64,000 bases of DNA from Arthrobacter sp. ok362 (GTDB lineage: Bacteria > Actinomycetota > Actinomycetes > Actinomycetales > Micrococcaceae). Made by a program: the position numbers and the translations under genes. Shown here piece by piece: positions 34,329 to 43,020 of this stretch. The stretch is taken from positions 1-64,000 of the forward strand of contig NZ_FNGC01000019.1 in the NCBI RefSeq assembly GCF_900102785.1, written 5' to 3'. Each line of letters begins with the position of its first letter. Within the stretch, counting starts at the first letter, position 1. Below the pieces are notes generated by a model. It was not told where the DNA came from. It did no database searches and saw nothing but the letters and a program-made list of their open reading frames with translations.

Positions 34329-37111
34329 TGGACCACTTTCGTTGCAATCGGAATCCAGCAAAGTACAGCTACGAGACCGGCAATTGCGGCCCACAGCGCG
34401 GCATAGGGGGCGAGGAGGAGGCCGATGCCGAGGGCGCCCACAACGCCGAGGGGCAGCGCGACGGTTCCCACCATGGCGTTTTCAAAAAGGCGGACCTGGC
34501 CCAGCATGTCCGGGTTCCAGCCCATGGCCCGCAACGTGCCGAGGTACTGGCGCTTGGCCTGCAGCTCGAAGCGCCCGGTGACCATGGTCAGCAGCAGCCC
34601 GACGGCAACGCCGGACACGCCCAGGATGATGCTCGGGAGCGCGATGCTGGCCGCGGCCAGCCCGCTGAGGGCGCTGGCGCCGGCGGCCCGGGGAATGTCG
34701 ATCAGCAGGGCAACCAGTCCGCCGACGGCCGCGGCGAAGACACCGACTGCAACGGCCAGCGAGATGGTGTTGAACTTGTTGGAGCTCAACTGCCGGTTGG
34801 CAAAGGTCAGCGGCGAATCGATCGCCATGAGCCGTTCATCGTGTTGCGGCTCCTGGTCCACTACCTCGCGGTGGCGCAGCTGCTGCGCCGCGACGAACGC
34901 CGCACCCGCGTACAGCACCAGGACCGACGCCGAGACCACCGCAGTCGCGGTGCTCCAGGTGATCAGGCTCAGGGCGGTGCCGACGACCGCCAGCAACGCG
35001 GCGCCGACGCCGAACTCGGCCAGCACCCAGGAGCGGATCCTGCGCTGGGTCCAGCCCATGGCACGCAGGGTTCCGGCCTCGCTGCGCCGTTTGCGGATGT
35101 AGCTGACGGTGGAGGCGCCGGTCAGGAGGGCGGCGCCGCAGAGGGTCAGGAACAGCAGGGTCAGGTTCGTGGCGGTCAGGGAGCCGGAAACGGCGTCCGC
35201 GGCGTCCTGGCGGACCCACGACTGCTGCACGGTGCCCAGCGGCGATTCCTTGCCGGCGCCGTCCTTGGAATAGCCGGGAACGGCGATGTTGGCGTCTTCG
35301 CGGGCCGAACCGGCCACAACGGTGGCCTGTAGGCCCATGTCGCGGATCTCGTTGGCAAGCTTCTCCACCTCAGGCTGCGCCTGCTTCCAGCTGCCCGGAA
35401 CGTTGGCGCGGACCCGGACGGCGTCGATCACGGAGGCGTTCTGCTCATAGCCGCGGGCGGCCGCGAGGCCGTAGTAGTCGGTGATGGCGCCGGCGGACTG
35501 GCTGACCAGTCCCGTGGCGCTCAGCGAGGGCTTGAGTTCGGTGTTGACGTCCGTGCCGGACGCATCCTTGGTCAGGGTGAACGGCGCGGGGTCGTAGCCG
35601 CCCAGGGGCAGCCGGTTGACGTCACCGGCCGCGTCCTTGACGTTTGCGGCGTCGAACGTGCCGTAAACCATGGCCAGCGGCGTGGCCAGCTTCTTGCCGG
35701 TTTCGAGGTTCTGCCGGTAGGAGCGCTCGTCCACCGGATCGCGCTGGGTCTGGTCGACGGCGGCGCCGTTGGCGGCCTTGTCCGGCAGCCGGTTCACGGT
35801 GACCCAGTCACCGGGCGTGGCGCTCTTGTCCACGGCCCCGTTGGCGGCGGTTTCGCCGTCCTTGTACGCCGGGGCGGCGGCAAAGTTGGTGCTCCAGGTG
35901 GCGGGGTTGTAGAGGCCCTGGCTGAAGGACCCGGTGTCACCCATGAGCTGCGAGAGGTCCTTGGACCCCGGCCAGGCGAGGGCGAACGGGGACTTCGAAA
36001 CGAACGGCAGGTAATCCTTGTCCAGCGAGCGGGTCACGGTGCCGACGTCCTTGGTGACGTTGCCGGAGCCGTCGATTTCCTCGATCTTGACCGAGTACTT
36101 CAGGTCCACGGCGGTGCCTGAGCGCACGATCAGCGGGATGGCCTGCGAATCGGCGGTGAGCTGGCCGTCGCGCTTGGCCTGCTGGTACTGGGTCATCAGC
36201 GGTGCCCAGTACTTGAGCTTGACGCCGAGGAAGTCCGGGCCTTCCTTGAGTTCGTCCATGGAGATGCCGTTGGTGAAGAGACTCTCGAAGTGCCGGCCGA
36301 TCGCTCCGGCGTTGCGGGCGTCCGCGGGCGGGGCCTTCTCCAGCGGGGCCAGGAAGTCACCGGCCGTGCCGAGCAGCGCGCGTTCGGAGACGGGGTCGAC
36401 GGCGACGACGGACTCGGTCACCTGCGGCGCCATGGGCAGGGAAACGGAGAGGTTGAAGAGATTGTGCTCGGAGCCGCCGGCCGGGGCGGGGAACTTGATG
36501 CCCGTCTCGCCGTCCGGGCCCTGGATGCGGACGTTCTTGCCGCCGGCGACTTCCTCTTCGACGAGCTTCGCCTTGCCGAGGGAGCCCTCTGCCGTGGTCT
36601 TGAACAGGGTCTGGTCGGAGTGGCCGTCGGAGCTGACGGCGCTGGCGGTGAGACGGTATTTCTTCGGTGTGTCGCTCAGCACCGATTCCGCGGCCGGCCA
36701 CTTGCTCGGGTCCGTGGCGGTCGGGTCGCCGGAAGTGCCCGCGAGGCCCGCGTTGAAGCCAAGGTAGTCGGTGGCGTCAAGCCGCGGCGATTCCAGGTTC
36801 TGCGTCACGCGCGAGACCAGGCTGATGGGCGCGGCCACCGAGGTGCCGGAGAGCTTGCGGATCGAATCCAGCTGCTCGAAGCTGATGCCGCCCTGGCCGG
36901 TGGCGATGTCCGGCTGCATCAGGCCGCCGTTATCATCGGCCTTGGCCTGAACCAGGACGTCATAGAGCCCCCGGGAGTTTTGGTCCACGGTCCTGTTCAG
37001 TGCCGCCTGGGACTGACCCTGGACGAGCACGGACAGGCACATGGCCACGATCAAAATGGACGCGGTCAACAGAAGCACTCTGCTTCTGATGAACCTCTGG
37101 ACGGCGTTCAT
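34325..37111 (-). CDS. FtsX-like ABC permease
   Basis: 928 aa. One N-terminal membrane helix (LLLTASILIVAMCLSVLV) is followed by an extracytoplasmic domain of about 600 residues (Ser/Asp/Lys-rich, no family recognised). Near residue 640-740 comes a first FtsX-type membrane block (LLFLTLCGAALLTGASTVSYIRKRRSEAGTLRAMGWT is its core, helix then basic loop), and the last 150 residues carry a second (GVSGVAVGLLLTMVTGRFELQAKR...LRAMGWN). The duplicated 'R-x-LGTLRAMGW' loop is the ATPase-contact region. With the overlapping ATPase it forms a MacB-type transporter of unknown substrate. Confidence 0.85.
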   Translation of the reverse strand: MNAVQRFIRSRVLLLTASILIVAMCLSVLVQGQSQAALNRTVDQNSRGLYDVLVQAKADDNGGLMQPDIATGQGGISFEQLDSIRKLSGTSVAAPISLVSRVTQNLESPRLDATDYLGFNAGLAGTSGDPTATDPSKWPAAESVLSDTPKKYRLTASAVSSDGHSDQTLFKTTAEGSLGKAKLVEEEVAGGKNVRIQGPDGETGIKFPAPAGGSEHNLFNLSVSLPMAPQVTESVVAVDPVSERALLGTAGDFLAPLEKAPPADARNAGAIGRHFESLFTNGISMDELKEGPDFLGVKLKYWAPLMTQYQQAKRDGQLTADSQAIPLIVRSGTAVDLKYSVKIEEIDGSGNVTKDVGTVTRSLDKDYLPFVSKSPFALAWPGSKDLSQLMGDTGSFSQGLYNPATWSTNFAAAPAYKDGETAANGAVDKSATPGDWVTVNRLPDKAANGAAVDQTQRDPVDERSYRQNLETGKKLATPLAMVYGTFDAANVKDAAGDVNRLPLGGYDPAPFTLTKDASGTDVNTELKPSLSATGLVSQSAGAITDYYGLAAARGYEQNASVIDAVRVRANVPGSWKQAQPEVEKLANEIRDMGLQATVVAGSAREDANIAVPGYSKDGAGKESPLGTVQQSWVRQDAADAVSGSLTATNLTLLFLTLCGAALLTGASTVSYIRKRRSEAGTLRAMGWTQRRIRSWVLAEFGVGAALLAVVGTALSLITWSTATAVVSASVLVLYAGAAFVAAQQLRHREVVDQEPQHDERLMAIDSPLTFANRQLSSNKFNTISLAVAVGVFAAAVGGLVALLIDIPRAAGASALSGLAAASIALPSIILGVSGVAVGLLLTMVTGRFELQAKRQYLGTLRAMGWNPDMLGQVRLFENAMVGTVALPLGVVGALGIGLLLAPYAALWAAIAGLVAVLCWIPIATKVVQ

Positions 37112-37317
37112 TGGGCTCCTGAAAGCTGGATTGCGTGCGCACGCCGCAGTTCATTTCCTGCGGAAGTGAGGGCGTCCCGTGACGGGCGTGCAAAAGTAAA
37201 GGCCGGTCTGCCGGCCAAGACCCGAAATTCGGTCGTAGCCATTGTACGCAGACCGGCCGCCCGCTCGTGGCCGCCGGCGGCGGACATGCCGCCGCCGGCG
37301 CCCCTGCGGGGAGGATT
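37112..37317. other. Promoter region of the permease operon and serA end hairpins
   Basis: About 200 bp without a gene. A long GC-only inverted repeat (CCGCCGGCGGCGG at 37271-37283 with its complement at 37288-37300) follows the serA stop and could slow or end serA transcription, although no T-run follows. A second small repeat, GGCCGG-TCTG-CCGGCC, lies at 37201-37216. Confidence 0.5.
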
Positions 37318-38913
37318 TCAGTCCTCGAGGTCAACCTCACGGACCATGTCAGCGCCGATCCCGGCCTTGATCGCGTCAAGGACCTGCTGGGGAACGGAGC
37401 TGTCGATGGTCAGCAGGGCCAGCACCTGGCCGCCCTCTGTCTGGCGTGCCACCTGCATGCCGGCGATGTTGATGTTGTTCATGCCCAGGATGTGGCCGAT
37501 CGTGCCGATCACGCCGGGGCGGTCCGAGTAGGAAACCACCACGAGGTGTTCGCTGATCGGGATCTCCACCTCGTAGCCGTTGACGCCGACCAGTTTTTGG
37601 ATCTGCTTCGGGCCCGTCAGCGTTCCGGCGACGGAGATCTGGCTACCGTCGCTGAGGGCGCCGCGAAGGGTCAGTACGTTGCGGTACGACTCGGTGTCCG
37701 GCGTCGTGATGAGGCGGACGTTGATGCCGCGCTGCTCAGCGATCACGGGGGCGTTGACGTAGGAGACCTGCTCGGTCACGACGTCGGCGAAGATGCCCTT
37801 GAGCGCCGCGAGTTCCAGGACCTTGACATCGAGCGAGGAGATCTCGCCTGCCACCTCGACGTCGAACTGCGTGAGGGAGGCATGGGTCAGCGCGGTGAAG
37901 ATGCGGCCCAGCTTTTCCACCAGCGGGATGCCCGGGCGGACGTCCGGGGCGATGACGCCGCCGGCGACGTTGACGGCGTCGGGGACCAGTTCGCCGGCGA
38001 GTGCCAGGCGGACGGACTTGGCGACGGAAACGCCGGCCTTCTCCTGGGCCTCGTCGGTGGAGGCGCCCAGGTGCGGGGTCACCACGACGTTGTCGAGTTT
38101 GAAGAACGGCAGGTCGGTGCTGGGTTCCTTGGAGAAGACGTCGACGGCGGCGCCGGCGATGTCACCGGCCTGCAGCGCGGTGTAGAGGGCTTCCTCGTCC
38201 ACCAGGCCGCCGCGGGCGACGTTGACGACGTACGCCGTGCCCTTCATCTTCTTGAAGGCGTCGGCGCCGAGCATGCCGACGGTTTCCGGGGTCTTGGGCA
38301 TGTGGATGGTGATGAAGTCCGACTGTGCGAGGAGCTCGTCGAGCGTCACCAGCTGGACTCCGAGCTGGGCGGCCCGGGCGGAGGTGATGTAGGGGTCGTA
38401 CGCGAGGATCTTGGTGTCGAAGCCCTTCAGGCGGGCCGCGACCAGGGCGCCGATCCGGCCCAGGCCGATGATGCCGATATTCTTCTCAAAGAGCTCGATG
38501 CCGGTGTACTTGGAGCGCTTCCACTCCCCGTCCTTAAGGGCGGAGCTGGCCTGCGGGATGTGGCGGGCAAGGCTGAGGATGTGGCCGACGGTCAGTTCGG
38601 CGGCGGAGACGATGTTCGAGGTCGGCGCGTTGACCACCATGACGCCGGCCTGCGTGGCCGCCTTGATGTCCACGTTGTCCAGGCCGACGCCCGCGCGGGC
38701 GATCACCTTGAGGTTCTTCGCGGCGGCGATGGCCTCGGCGTCCAACTGGGTGGCGGAGCGGACCAGGATCGCGTCGACGTCGGCGATCGCGGAGAGCAGC
38801 TGGGAACGGTCGGAGCCGTCAGTCTGGCGGATTTCAAAGTCCGGGCCGAGGGCCTCGACTGTGGCGGGTGAAAGTTCCTCAGCGAGGAGTACGACAGGTT
38901 TGGTGCTTGTCAC
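37318..38913 (-). CDS. serA: D-3-phosphoglycerate dehydrogenase
   Basis: 531 aa from the GTG at 38913, with AAAGAGG upstream. The frame stays open to 39198, but that leader is Thr/Arg-rich and not conserved-looking. First step of the phosphorylated serine pathway. Domain order: substrate/NAD domains with IIGLGRIGALVAARLKGF, the catalytic block NVARGGLVDEEALYTAL and VVTPHLGASTDEA, then the long actinobacterial ASB insert, and a C-terminal ACT domain (SDRPGVIGTIGHILGMNNIN). The length equals the serine-sensitive long form in mycobacteria. It follows ilvC by 137 bp with a hairpin in between. Confidence 0.96.
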   Translation of the reverse strand: MTSTKPVVLLAEELSPATVEALGPDFEIRQTDGSDRSQLLSAIADVDAILVRSATQLDAEAIAAAKNLKVIARAGVGLDNVDIKAATQAGVMVVNAPTSNIVSAAELTVGHILSLARHIPQASSALKDGEWKRSKYTGIELFEKNIGIIGLGRIGALVAARLKGFDTKILAYDPYITSARAAQLGVQLVTLDELLAQSDFITIHMPKTPETVGMLGADAFKKMKGTAYVVNVARGGLVDEEALYTALQAGDIAGAAVDVFSKEPSTDLPFFKLDNVVVTPHLGASTDEAQEKAGVSVAKSVRLALAGELVPDAVNVAGGVIAPDVRPGIPLVEKLGRIFTALTHASLTQFDVEVAGEISSLDVKVLELAALKGIFADVVTEQVSYVNAPVIAEQRGINVRLITTPDTESYRNVLTLRGALSDGSQISVAGTLTGPKQIQKLVGVNGYEVEIPISEHLVVVSYSDRPGVIGTIGHILGMNNINIAGMQVARQTEGGQVLALLTIDSSVPQQVLDAIKAGIGADMVREVDLED

Positions 38914-38999
38914 CGGTGACCTCTTTAGCTCTCTTGTGTATCTGGTGGGGATTTTGGTGAATCGGGTGGTGCTGGTGATGCGCGTGGTGCTGGACAGCA

Positions 39000-39035
39000 G
39001 GGAAGCCGGACCCCAGGTCATGGTGTCCGGCTCCC
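39000..39035 (-). terminator. Stem-loop between ilvC and serA
   Basis: GGGAAGCCGGAC pairs with GTCCGGCTCCC around a 13-nt loop just after the ilvC stop. No T-run follows on the minus strand, so it may be a partial terminator or an mRNA-stabilising 3' hairpin between ilvBNC and serA. Confidence 0.5.
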
Positions 39036-39049
39036 CTGCCGGGCAATGC

Positions 39050-40075
39050 CTAGCGGGCGACTGAGCCTTCGGTGTAGTCGTCCTCGTTCTTGATCCAGGA
39101 GAACAGCTTGCGCAGTTCGCGGCCGGTGGCCTCGATCGGGTGGTCCTCACCCTTCTTGCGCAGTGCCTTGAACTCCGGCGCGCCGGCGTCCTGGTCATCG
39201 ATGAAGCGCTTGGCGAAGGTGCCGTCCTGGATGTCCGCCAGGACAGCCTTCATGTTTTCCTTCACCTGCGGGGTGATGACGCGCGGGCCGGAGACGTAGT
39301 CGCCGTATTCCGCGGTGTCGGAGACGCTCCAGCGCTGCTTGGCGATGCCGCCTTCGACCATGAGGTCCACGATCAGCTTGAGCTCGTGCAGCACCTCGAA
39401 GTAGGCGACCTCGGGCTTGTAACCGGCTTCGGTCAGGGTCTCAAAGCCGTACTGGATCAGCTGCGAGGCGCCGCCGCAGAGGACAGCCTGCTCGCCGAAG
39501 AGGTCGGTTTCGGTCTCTTCGGTGAAGGTGGTCTCGATGACGCCCGCACGGGTGCCGCCGATGGCCTTGGCGTAGGACAGGGCCAGTTCCTTGGCCTTGC
39601 CGGACGGGTTCTGCTCGACGGCGATCAGGTCCGGCACGCCGCGGCCGGCTTCGAACTCGCGGCGCACGATGTGGCCCGGGCCCTTGGGGGCAACGAGGGC
39701 GACGTCGACGTCGGCCGGGGGCTGGATGTAGCCGTAACGGATGTTGAAGCCGTGGCCGAAGAACAGGGCGTCGCCCGGCTGCAGGTTCGGGGCGATGTCC
39801 TCGGCGTAGACGTGGCGCTGGACCTGGTCCGGGGTCAGGACCATGATGAGGTCGGCCTCGGCGACGGCGTCGGCGACGTTCAGGACCCGCAGGCCTTCGG
39901 CCTCGGCCTTGGCGCGGGACTTCGAGCCTTCCTTCAGGCCGACGCGGACGTCAACGCCGGAATCGCGCAGGCTGAGGGCGTGGGCGTGGCCCTGGGAGCC
40001 GTAACCGATGACGGCGACGGTGCGGCCCTGGATGATCGACAGGTCGGCGTCGTCGTCGTAAAACATTTCAGTCAC
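39050..40075 (-). CDS. ilvC: Ketol-acid reductoisomerase (NADP+)
   Basis: 341 aa, class I (short) form. GTG start with AAAGGAGACACC ahead of it. It isomerises and reduces acetolactate/acetohydroxybutyrate in valine and isoleucine synthesis. The Rossmann fingerprint VIGYGSQGHAHALSLRDSG and LKEGSKSRAKAEAEGL are present; metal-binding residues lie in DLFGEQAVLCGG and the C-terminal ELKLIVDLMVEGG and FAKRFIDDQDAG blocks. It is third in the ilvB-ilvN-ilvC operon. Confidence 0.98.
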   Translation of the reverse strand: MTEMFYDDDADLSIIQGRTVAVIGYGSQGHAHALSLRDSGVDVRVGLKEGSKSRAKAEAEGLRVLNVADAVAEADLIMVLTPDQVQRHVYAEDIAPNLQPGDALFFGHGFNIRYGYIQPPADVDVALVAPKGPGHIVRREFEAGRGVPDLIAVEQNPSGKAKELALSYAKAIGGTRAGVIETTFTEETETDLFGEQAVLCGGASQLIQYGFETLTEAGYKPEVAYFEVLHELKLIVDLMVEGGIAKQRWSVSDTAEYGDYVSGPRVITPQVKENMKAVLADIQDGTFAKRFIDDQDAGAPEFKALRKKGEDHPIEATGRELRKLFSWIKNEDDYTEGSVAR

Positions 40076-40173
40076 TGGGGTGTCTCCTTTTGAGTGGATT
40101 TCTTCGTAGATATTGTCTGGGGGGTGCTGCGGTACAACGGGGCGCCTGCGCTTACGCTGTGTCTTACGCGGTA

Positions 40174-40686
40174 TTAAGCGCTGCGGAGGGCCCTGTCACT
40201 CATGGAGCGGGATCCCCGCCCAACGGCCAAGGTGCCGGACTGCACGATTTCGCGGATGCCGAAAGGCTCCAGCACTGACAACAGTGCCGTGAGCTTCTCG
40301 GGGTGGCCCGTTGCCTCAATGACCACCGACTCTGTGGAGACGTCGACCACTGAAGCGCGGAACAGGTCTGCAGCCTGGGTGACCTGCAGGCGTGTCGCGG
40401 CATCCGCACGTACCTTGACCAGGATGTGGTCGCGCTGTACGGAAGATTCTGAGGTGAGCTCGACGATCTTGATCACGTTGACCAGCTTGTTCAGCTGCTT
40501 CGTGACCTGTTCGATCAGCTCGCCATCGGCGTCGACCACCACGGTCATCCGGGACATGCCCGGAACCTCGGTGGGGCCGACGGCCAGGGAATTGATGTTG
40601 AAGGCCCGGCGGGCGAAGAGGCTGGCGACGCGGGTCAGCACACCGGGCTTGTCTTCGACCAGAACGGACAATGTGTGGCGGGTCAT
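40174..40686 (-). CDS. ilvN: Acetolactate synthase small (regulatory) subunit
   Basis: 170 aa from ATG 40686, two bases after the ilvB stop, with GAGGAGG inside the ilvB end. An N-terminal ACT domain (TLSVLVEDKPGVLTRVASLFARRAFNINSL) binds the valine effector, and a C-terminal ferredoxin-like regulatory domain ends with FGIREIVQSGTLAVGRG. It confers full activity and feedback inhibition on IlvB. Tight spacing means translation is coupled to ilvB. Confidence 0.97.
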   Translation of the reverse strand: MTRHTLSVLVEDKPGVLTRVASLFARRAFNINSLAVGPTEVPGMSRMTVVVDADGELIEQVTKQLNKLVNVIKIVELTSESSVQRDHILVKVRADAATRLQVTQAADLFRASVVDVSTESVVIEATGHPEKLTALLSVLEPFGIREIVQSGTLAVGRGSRSMSDRALRSA

Positions 40687-40688
40687 GT

Positions 40689-42587
40689 TCAGTCCTCCTC
40701 TTCCCATTCCGGGGTCATGTTCCGGGCAACCTGGATTTGGTCGTTGCTGACCCCGGCGGGGACCATCGGCCAAACCATCGAGTTGGGGCTTACGACGAAG
40801 TCGATGACCACCGGGCGGTCATTGATCTCCAGTGCCTTCTGGATGGTGGCGTCGATGTCTTCGTCGCGTTCGCACCGGAAGGCGGCGCAGCCGTAGGCAT
40901 CCGCCAGCTTGACGAAGTCCGGGATGCGGACCGTGTCGTGTCCGGTGTTGAGGTCGGTATTGGAGTAGCGGCCCTCGTAGAAGAGGGTCTGCCACTGCCG
41001 GACCATGCCGAGGGAGGAGTTGTTAATGATGGCGACCTTGATGGGGATCTTGTTAATCGCACAGGTCGCCAGTTCCTGGTTGGTCATCTGGAAGCAACCG
41101 TCGCCGTCGATGGCCCAGACCACGCGGTCCGGTTCGCCCACCTTGGCGCCCATGGCCGCCGGCACGGCGTAGCCCATGGTGCCGGCGCCGCCGGAGTTGA
41201 GCCAGGCGTGCGGGCGTTCGTACTTGATGAACTGCGAGGCCCACATCTGGTGCTGTCCGACGCCGGCGACATAGACGGCCTCGGGTCCGGTCAGGGCGCC
41301 GATGCGTTCGATGACGCGCTGGGGCGCGCTGAGCCCGTCCTCGGGCTCAGTCCAGCCCAGCGGGTAGGTTTCCTTGAGGTTGTTAAGGAAGGCCCACCAG
41401 GTGGTCAGATCCGGGGTGCCGAAGGCCTCGAACTGCAGGCGCAGGGCCTCGGTCAGCTCCGGGATGATTTCCTTGACCGAGCCAACGATCGGGACGTCGG
41501 CCGTGCGGTTCTTGGAGATTTCCGCCGGATCGATGTCTGCGTGGATGACCTTGGCGTTCGGGGCAAAGGACTTCAGAATGCCGGTCACGCGGTCATCGAA
41601 CCGGGCGCCGAGGGTGATCAGCAGGTCGGACTGCTGCAGGGCGGTCACGGCGGAAACCGTGCCGTGCATGCCCGGCATGCCCACGTGCTGCGGGTGCGAG
41701 TCCGGGAACACGCCCCGGGCCATCAGGGTGGTCACCACGGGAGCGCCGGTCAGCTCAGCGAGTTCGCGCAGTTCGGCCGAGGCGTGGGCCTTGACCACTC
41801 CGCCGCCGACGTAAAGCACGGGCTTGCTGGCACCGGAAATGAGCCGGGCGGCCTCGCGGACCTGCTTGCTGTGGCCGCGCACCACCGGCCGGTAGCCCGG
41901 GAGATCGATCTTGGGCGGCCAGGAGAACGTCATCTGGCCCTGCTGGGCGTCCTTGGCGACGTCAACGAGGACCGGGCCCGGGCGTCCGGTGGAGGCCAGG
42001 TGGAAGGCCTCGGCCATCACATGCGGGATGTCGTTGGGGTCGGTGACCAGGAAGGAGTGCTTCGTGATCGGCATGGTGATCCCGACGATGTCCGCTTCCT
42101 GGAAGGCGTCGGTGCCGATCACCCCGCTGGAGACCTGGCCGGTGATGGCCACTATCGGCACGGAGTCCATGTGGGCATCCATGATGGCGGTAACGAGGTT
42201 GGTGGCACCGGGGCCCGAGGTGGCGATGCAGACGCCAACCCGTCCGGTGACCATGGCGTAGCCTTGCGCGGCGTGGCCGGCTCCCTGTTCGTGACGGACC
42301 AAAACGTGGTTCATTTTGGAGGCCATCAAGGGGTCGTAGGTGGGCAGGATCGCGCCACCGGGCAAACCGAAAATGTCCTGGACGCCGAGTTCTTCGAGCG
42401 AGCGGACAATTGCTTGCGAACCGGTCATGACCGTCGGGGGTACGACGTTGTTCGGTCCGAGGACAGGAGAGACGGCAGCAGAGTCGACGCCGGCGTCAGC
42501 CGGACGATCGACGCGTTCCGGAGCCTTGTGGGCTCCAGTGGACTTGGTGGCCATCAGCGAGGGGCTGATCGGCGATCCTTTGCTCAT
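40689..42587 (-). CDS. ilvB: Acetolactate synthase large (catalytic) subunit
   Basis: 632 aa; AAAGGAAGA precedes the ATG at 42587. A TPP/FAD/Mg enzyme condensing pyruvate with pyruvate or 2-ketobutyrate. Features: catalytic Glu in HEQGAGHAAQGYAMVTG, the FAD-binding middle domain, and the TPP motif beginning GDGCFQMTNQELATC and ending INNSSLGMVRQWQ. The first 45 residues are a typical actinobacterial disordered extension. Transcription starts about 250 bp upstream and passes a leader peptide and terminator (42662-42818), so expression should be attenuated by charged branched-chain tRNAs as well as by the GTGAGAC-site regulator. Confidence 0.98.
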   Translation of the reverse strand: MSKGSPISPSLMATKSTGAHKAPERVDRPADAGVDSAAVSPVLGPNNVVPPTVMTGSQAIVRSLEELGVQDIFGLPGGAILPTYDPLMASKMNHVLVRHEQGAGHAAQGYAMVTGRVGVCIATSGPGATNLVTAIMDAHMDSVPIVAITGQVSSGVIGTDAFQEADIVGITMPITKHSFLVTDPNDIPHVMAEAFHLASTGRPGPVLVDVAKDAQQGQMTFSWPPKIDLPGYRPVVRGHSKQVREAARLISGASKPVLYVGGGVVKAHASAELRELAELTGAPVVTTLMARGVFPDSHPQHVGMPGMHGTVSAVTALQQSDLLITLGARFDDRVTGILKSFAPNAKVIHADIDPAEISKNRTADVPIVGSVKEIIPELTEALRLQFEAFGTPDLTTWWAFLNNLKETYPLGWTEPEDGLSAPQRVIERIGALTGPEAVYVAGVGQHQMWASQFIKYERPHAWLNSGGAGTMGYAVPAAMGAKVGEPDRVVWAIDGDGCFQMTNQELATCAINKIPIKVAIINNSSLGMVRQWQTLFYEGRYSNTDLNTGHDTVRIPDFVKLADAYGCAAFRCERDEDIDATIQKALEINDRPVVIDFVVSPNSMVWPMVPAGVSNDQIQVARNMTPEWEEED

Positions 42588-42661
42588 CGGACTCTTCCTT
42601 TGTGGATCTTCGGTGATCGTGGAATTACGGTGTGGTGCTGGTGGTGCGGCTGGTGGTGCGG

Positions 42662-42706
42662 GAAATAAAAAAACCCCTCAGCCGGCGGGCTCTTCGAGGG
42701 GTTGCG
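42662..42706 (-). terminator. Attenuator terminator before ilvB
   Basis: The AACCCCTC / GAGGGGTT stem (42672-42679 with 42696-42703), with a GC-rich inner loop, is followed on the minus strand by TTTTTTTATTT. It lies between the leader peptide and ilvB. A competing pairing is visible: GCGCGTG in the last leader codons (42741-42747) with CACGCGC just before the terminator (42704-42710). Confidence 0.85.
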
Positions 42707-42731
42707 CGTGACGGTTCGTTACCAGTGAAGG

Positions 42732-42818
42732 CTATTGAGCCACGCGCTTGGTAAGTACGACGGAAACATCTGCAGTGCTCTCGACTGCAGTGGCTCCGGC
42801 GGTAACGATCTCGATCAT
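42732..42818 (-). CDS. ilvBNC leader peptide
   Basis: 28 codons from ATG at 42818 to TAG at 42732. Nine of 28 residues are Ile, Val or Leu, including I2, I4, V5 and the run V18-S-V20-V21-L22. The run uses GTA and CTT, codons that are uncommon in this GC-rich genome and so are suited to ribosome stalling. It is followed by an intrinsic terminator before ilvB. This is the arrangement of branched-chain attenuation, known for ilvBNC in Corynebacterium. AGAGGG lies 12 nt upstream; a start close to the 5' end of the RNA is also possible. Confidence 0.85.
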   Translation of the reverse strand: MIEIVTAGATAVESTADVSVVLTKRVAQ

Positions 42819-42825
42819 GCGTTCA

Positions 42826-42878
42826 GTTTTCCCTCTGAGTGAGACAGGTGTCAACGAGCCCGGCCCCCGTCTCACTAT
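42826..42878 (-). promoter_or_regulatory. ilvB promoter with two GTGAGAC-type half-sites
   Basis: On the minus strand: AGATAGTGAGACGG (core 42869-42875), then -35 TTGACA (42849-42854), then GTCTCAC (42845-42839) inside the 17-bp spacer, then GAAAAC at the -10 position. The two half-sites are inverted and flank the -35. A repressor bound here would block RNA polymerase. The -10 is weak. Confidence 0.65.
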
Positions 42879-42970
42879 CTGGACAACTCTGTCCACGTAC
42901 TGATCTTCTCAATCCCCTTGGCGACTCTTCCGCATTGGCGGCCGGGCTTAATAAGCGCAACGCCGAGGGC

Positions 42971-43007
42971 CCCGGAGTGGACGGCGTTCAGCGCCGTCCA
43001 CTCCGGG
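42971..43007 (-). terminator. Hairpin after ilvD
   Basis: A 16-bp perfect stem (CCCGGAGTGGACGGCG and its complement) with a 5-nt loop, 14 bp after the ilvD stop. There is no T-run directly behind it. It separates ilvD from the ilvB promoter. Confidence 0.65.
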
Positions 43008-43020
43008 TAGGCGTTACGCG

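Noticed and set aside
40671..42668. A plus-strand open frame of about 665 codons opposite ilvB
   Set aside because: It is the mirror of the ilvB coding strand, with no family motifs or credible start signals.
42941..42955. GCTTAATAAGC as an additional regulator site near ilvD
   Set aside because: A short inverted repeat downstream of the ilvD hairpin and unlike the GTGAGAC motif. Likely chance.
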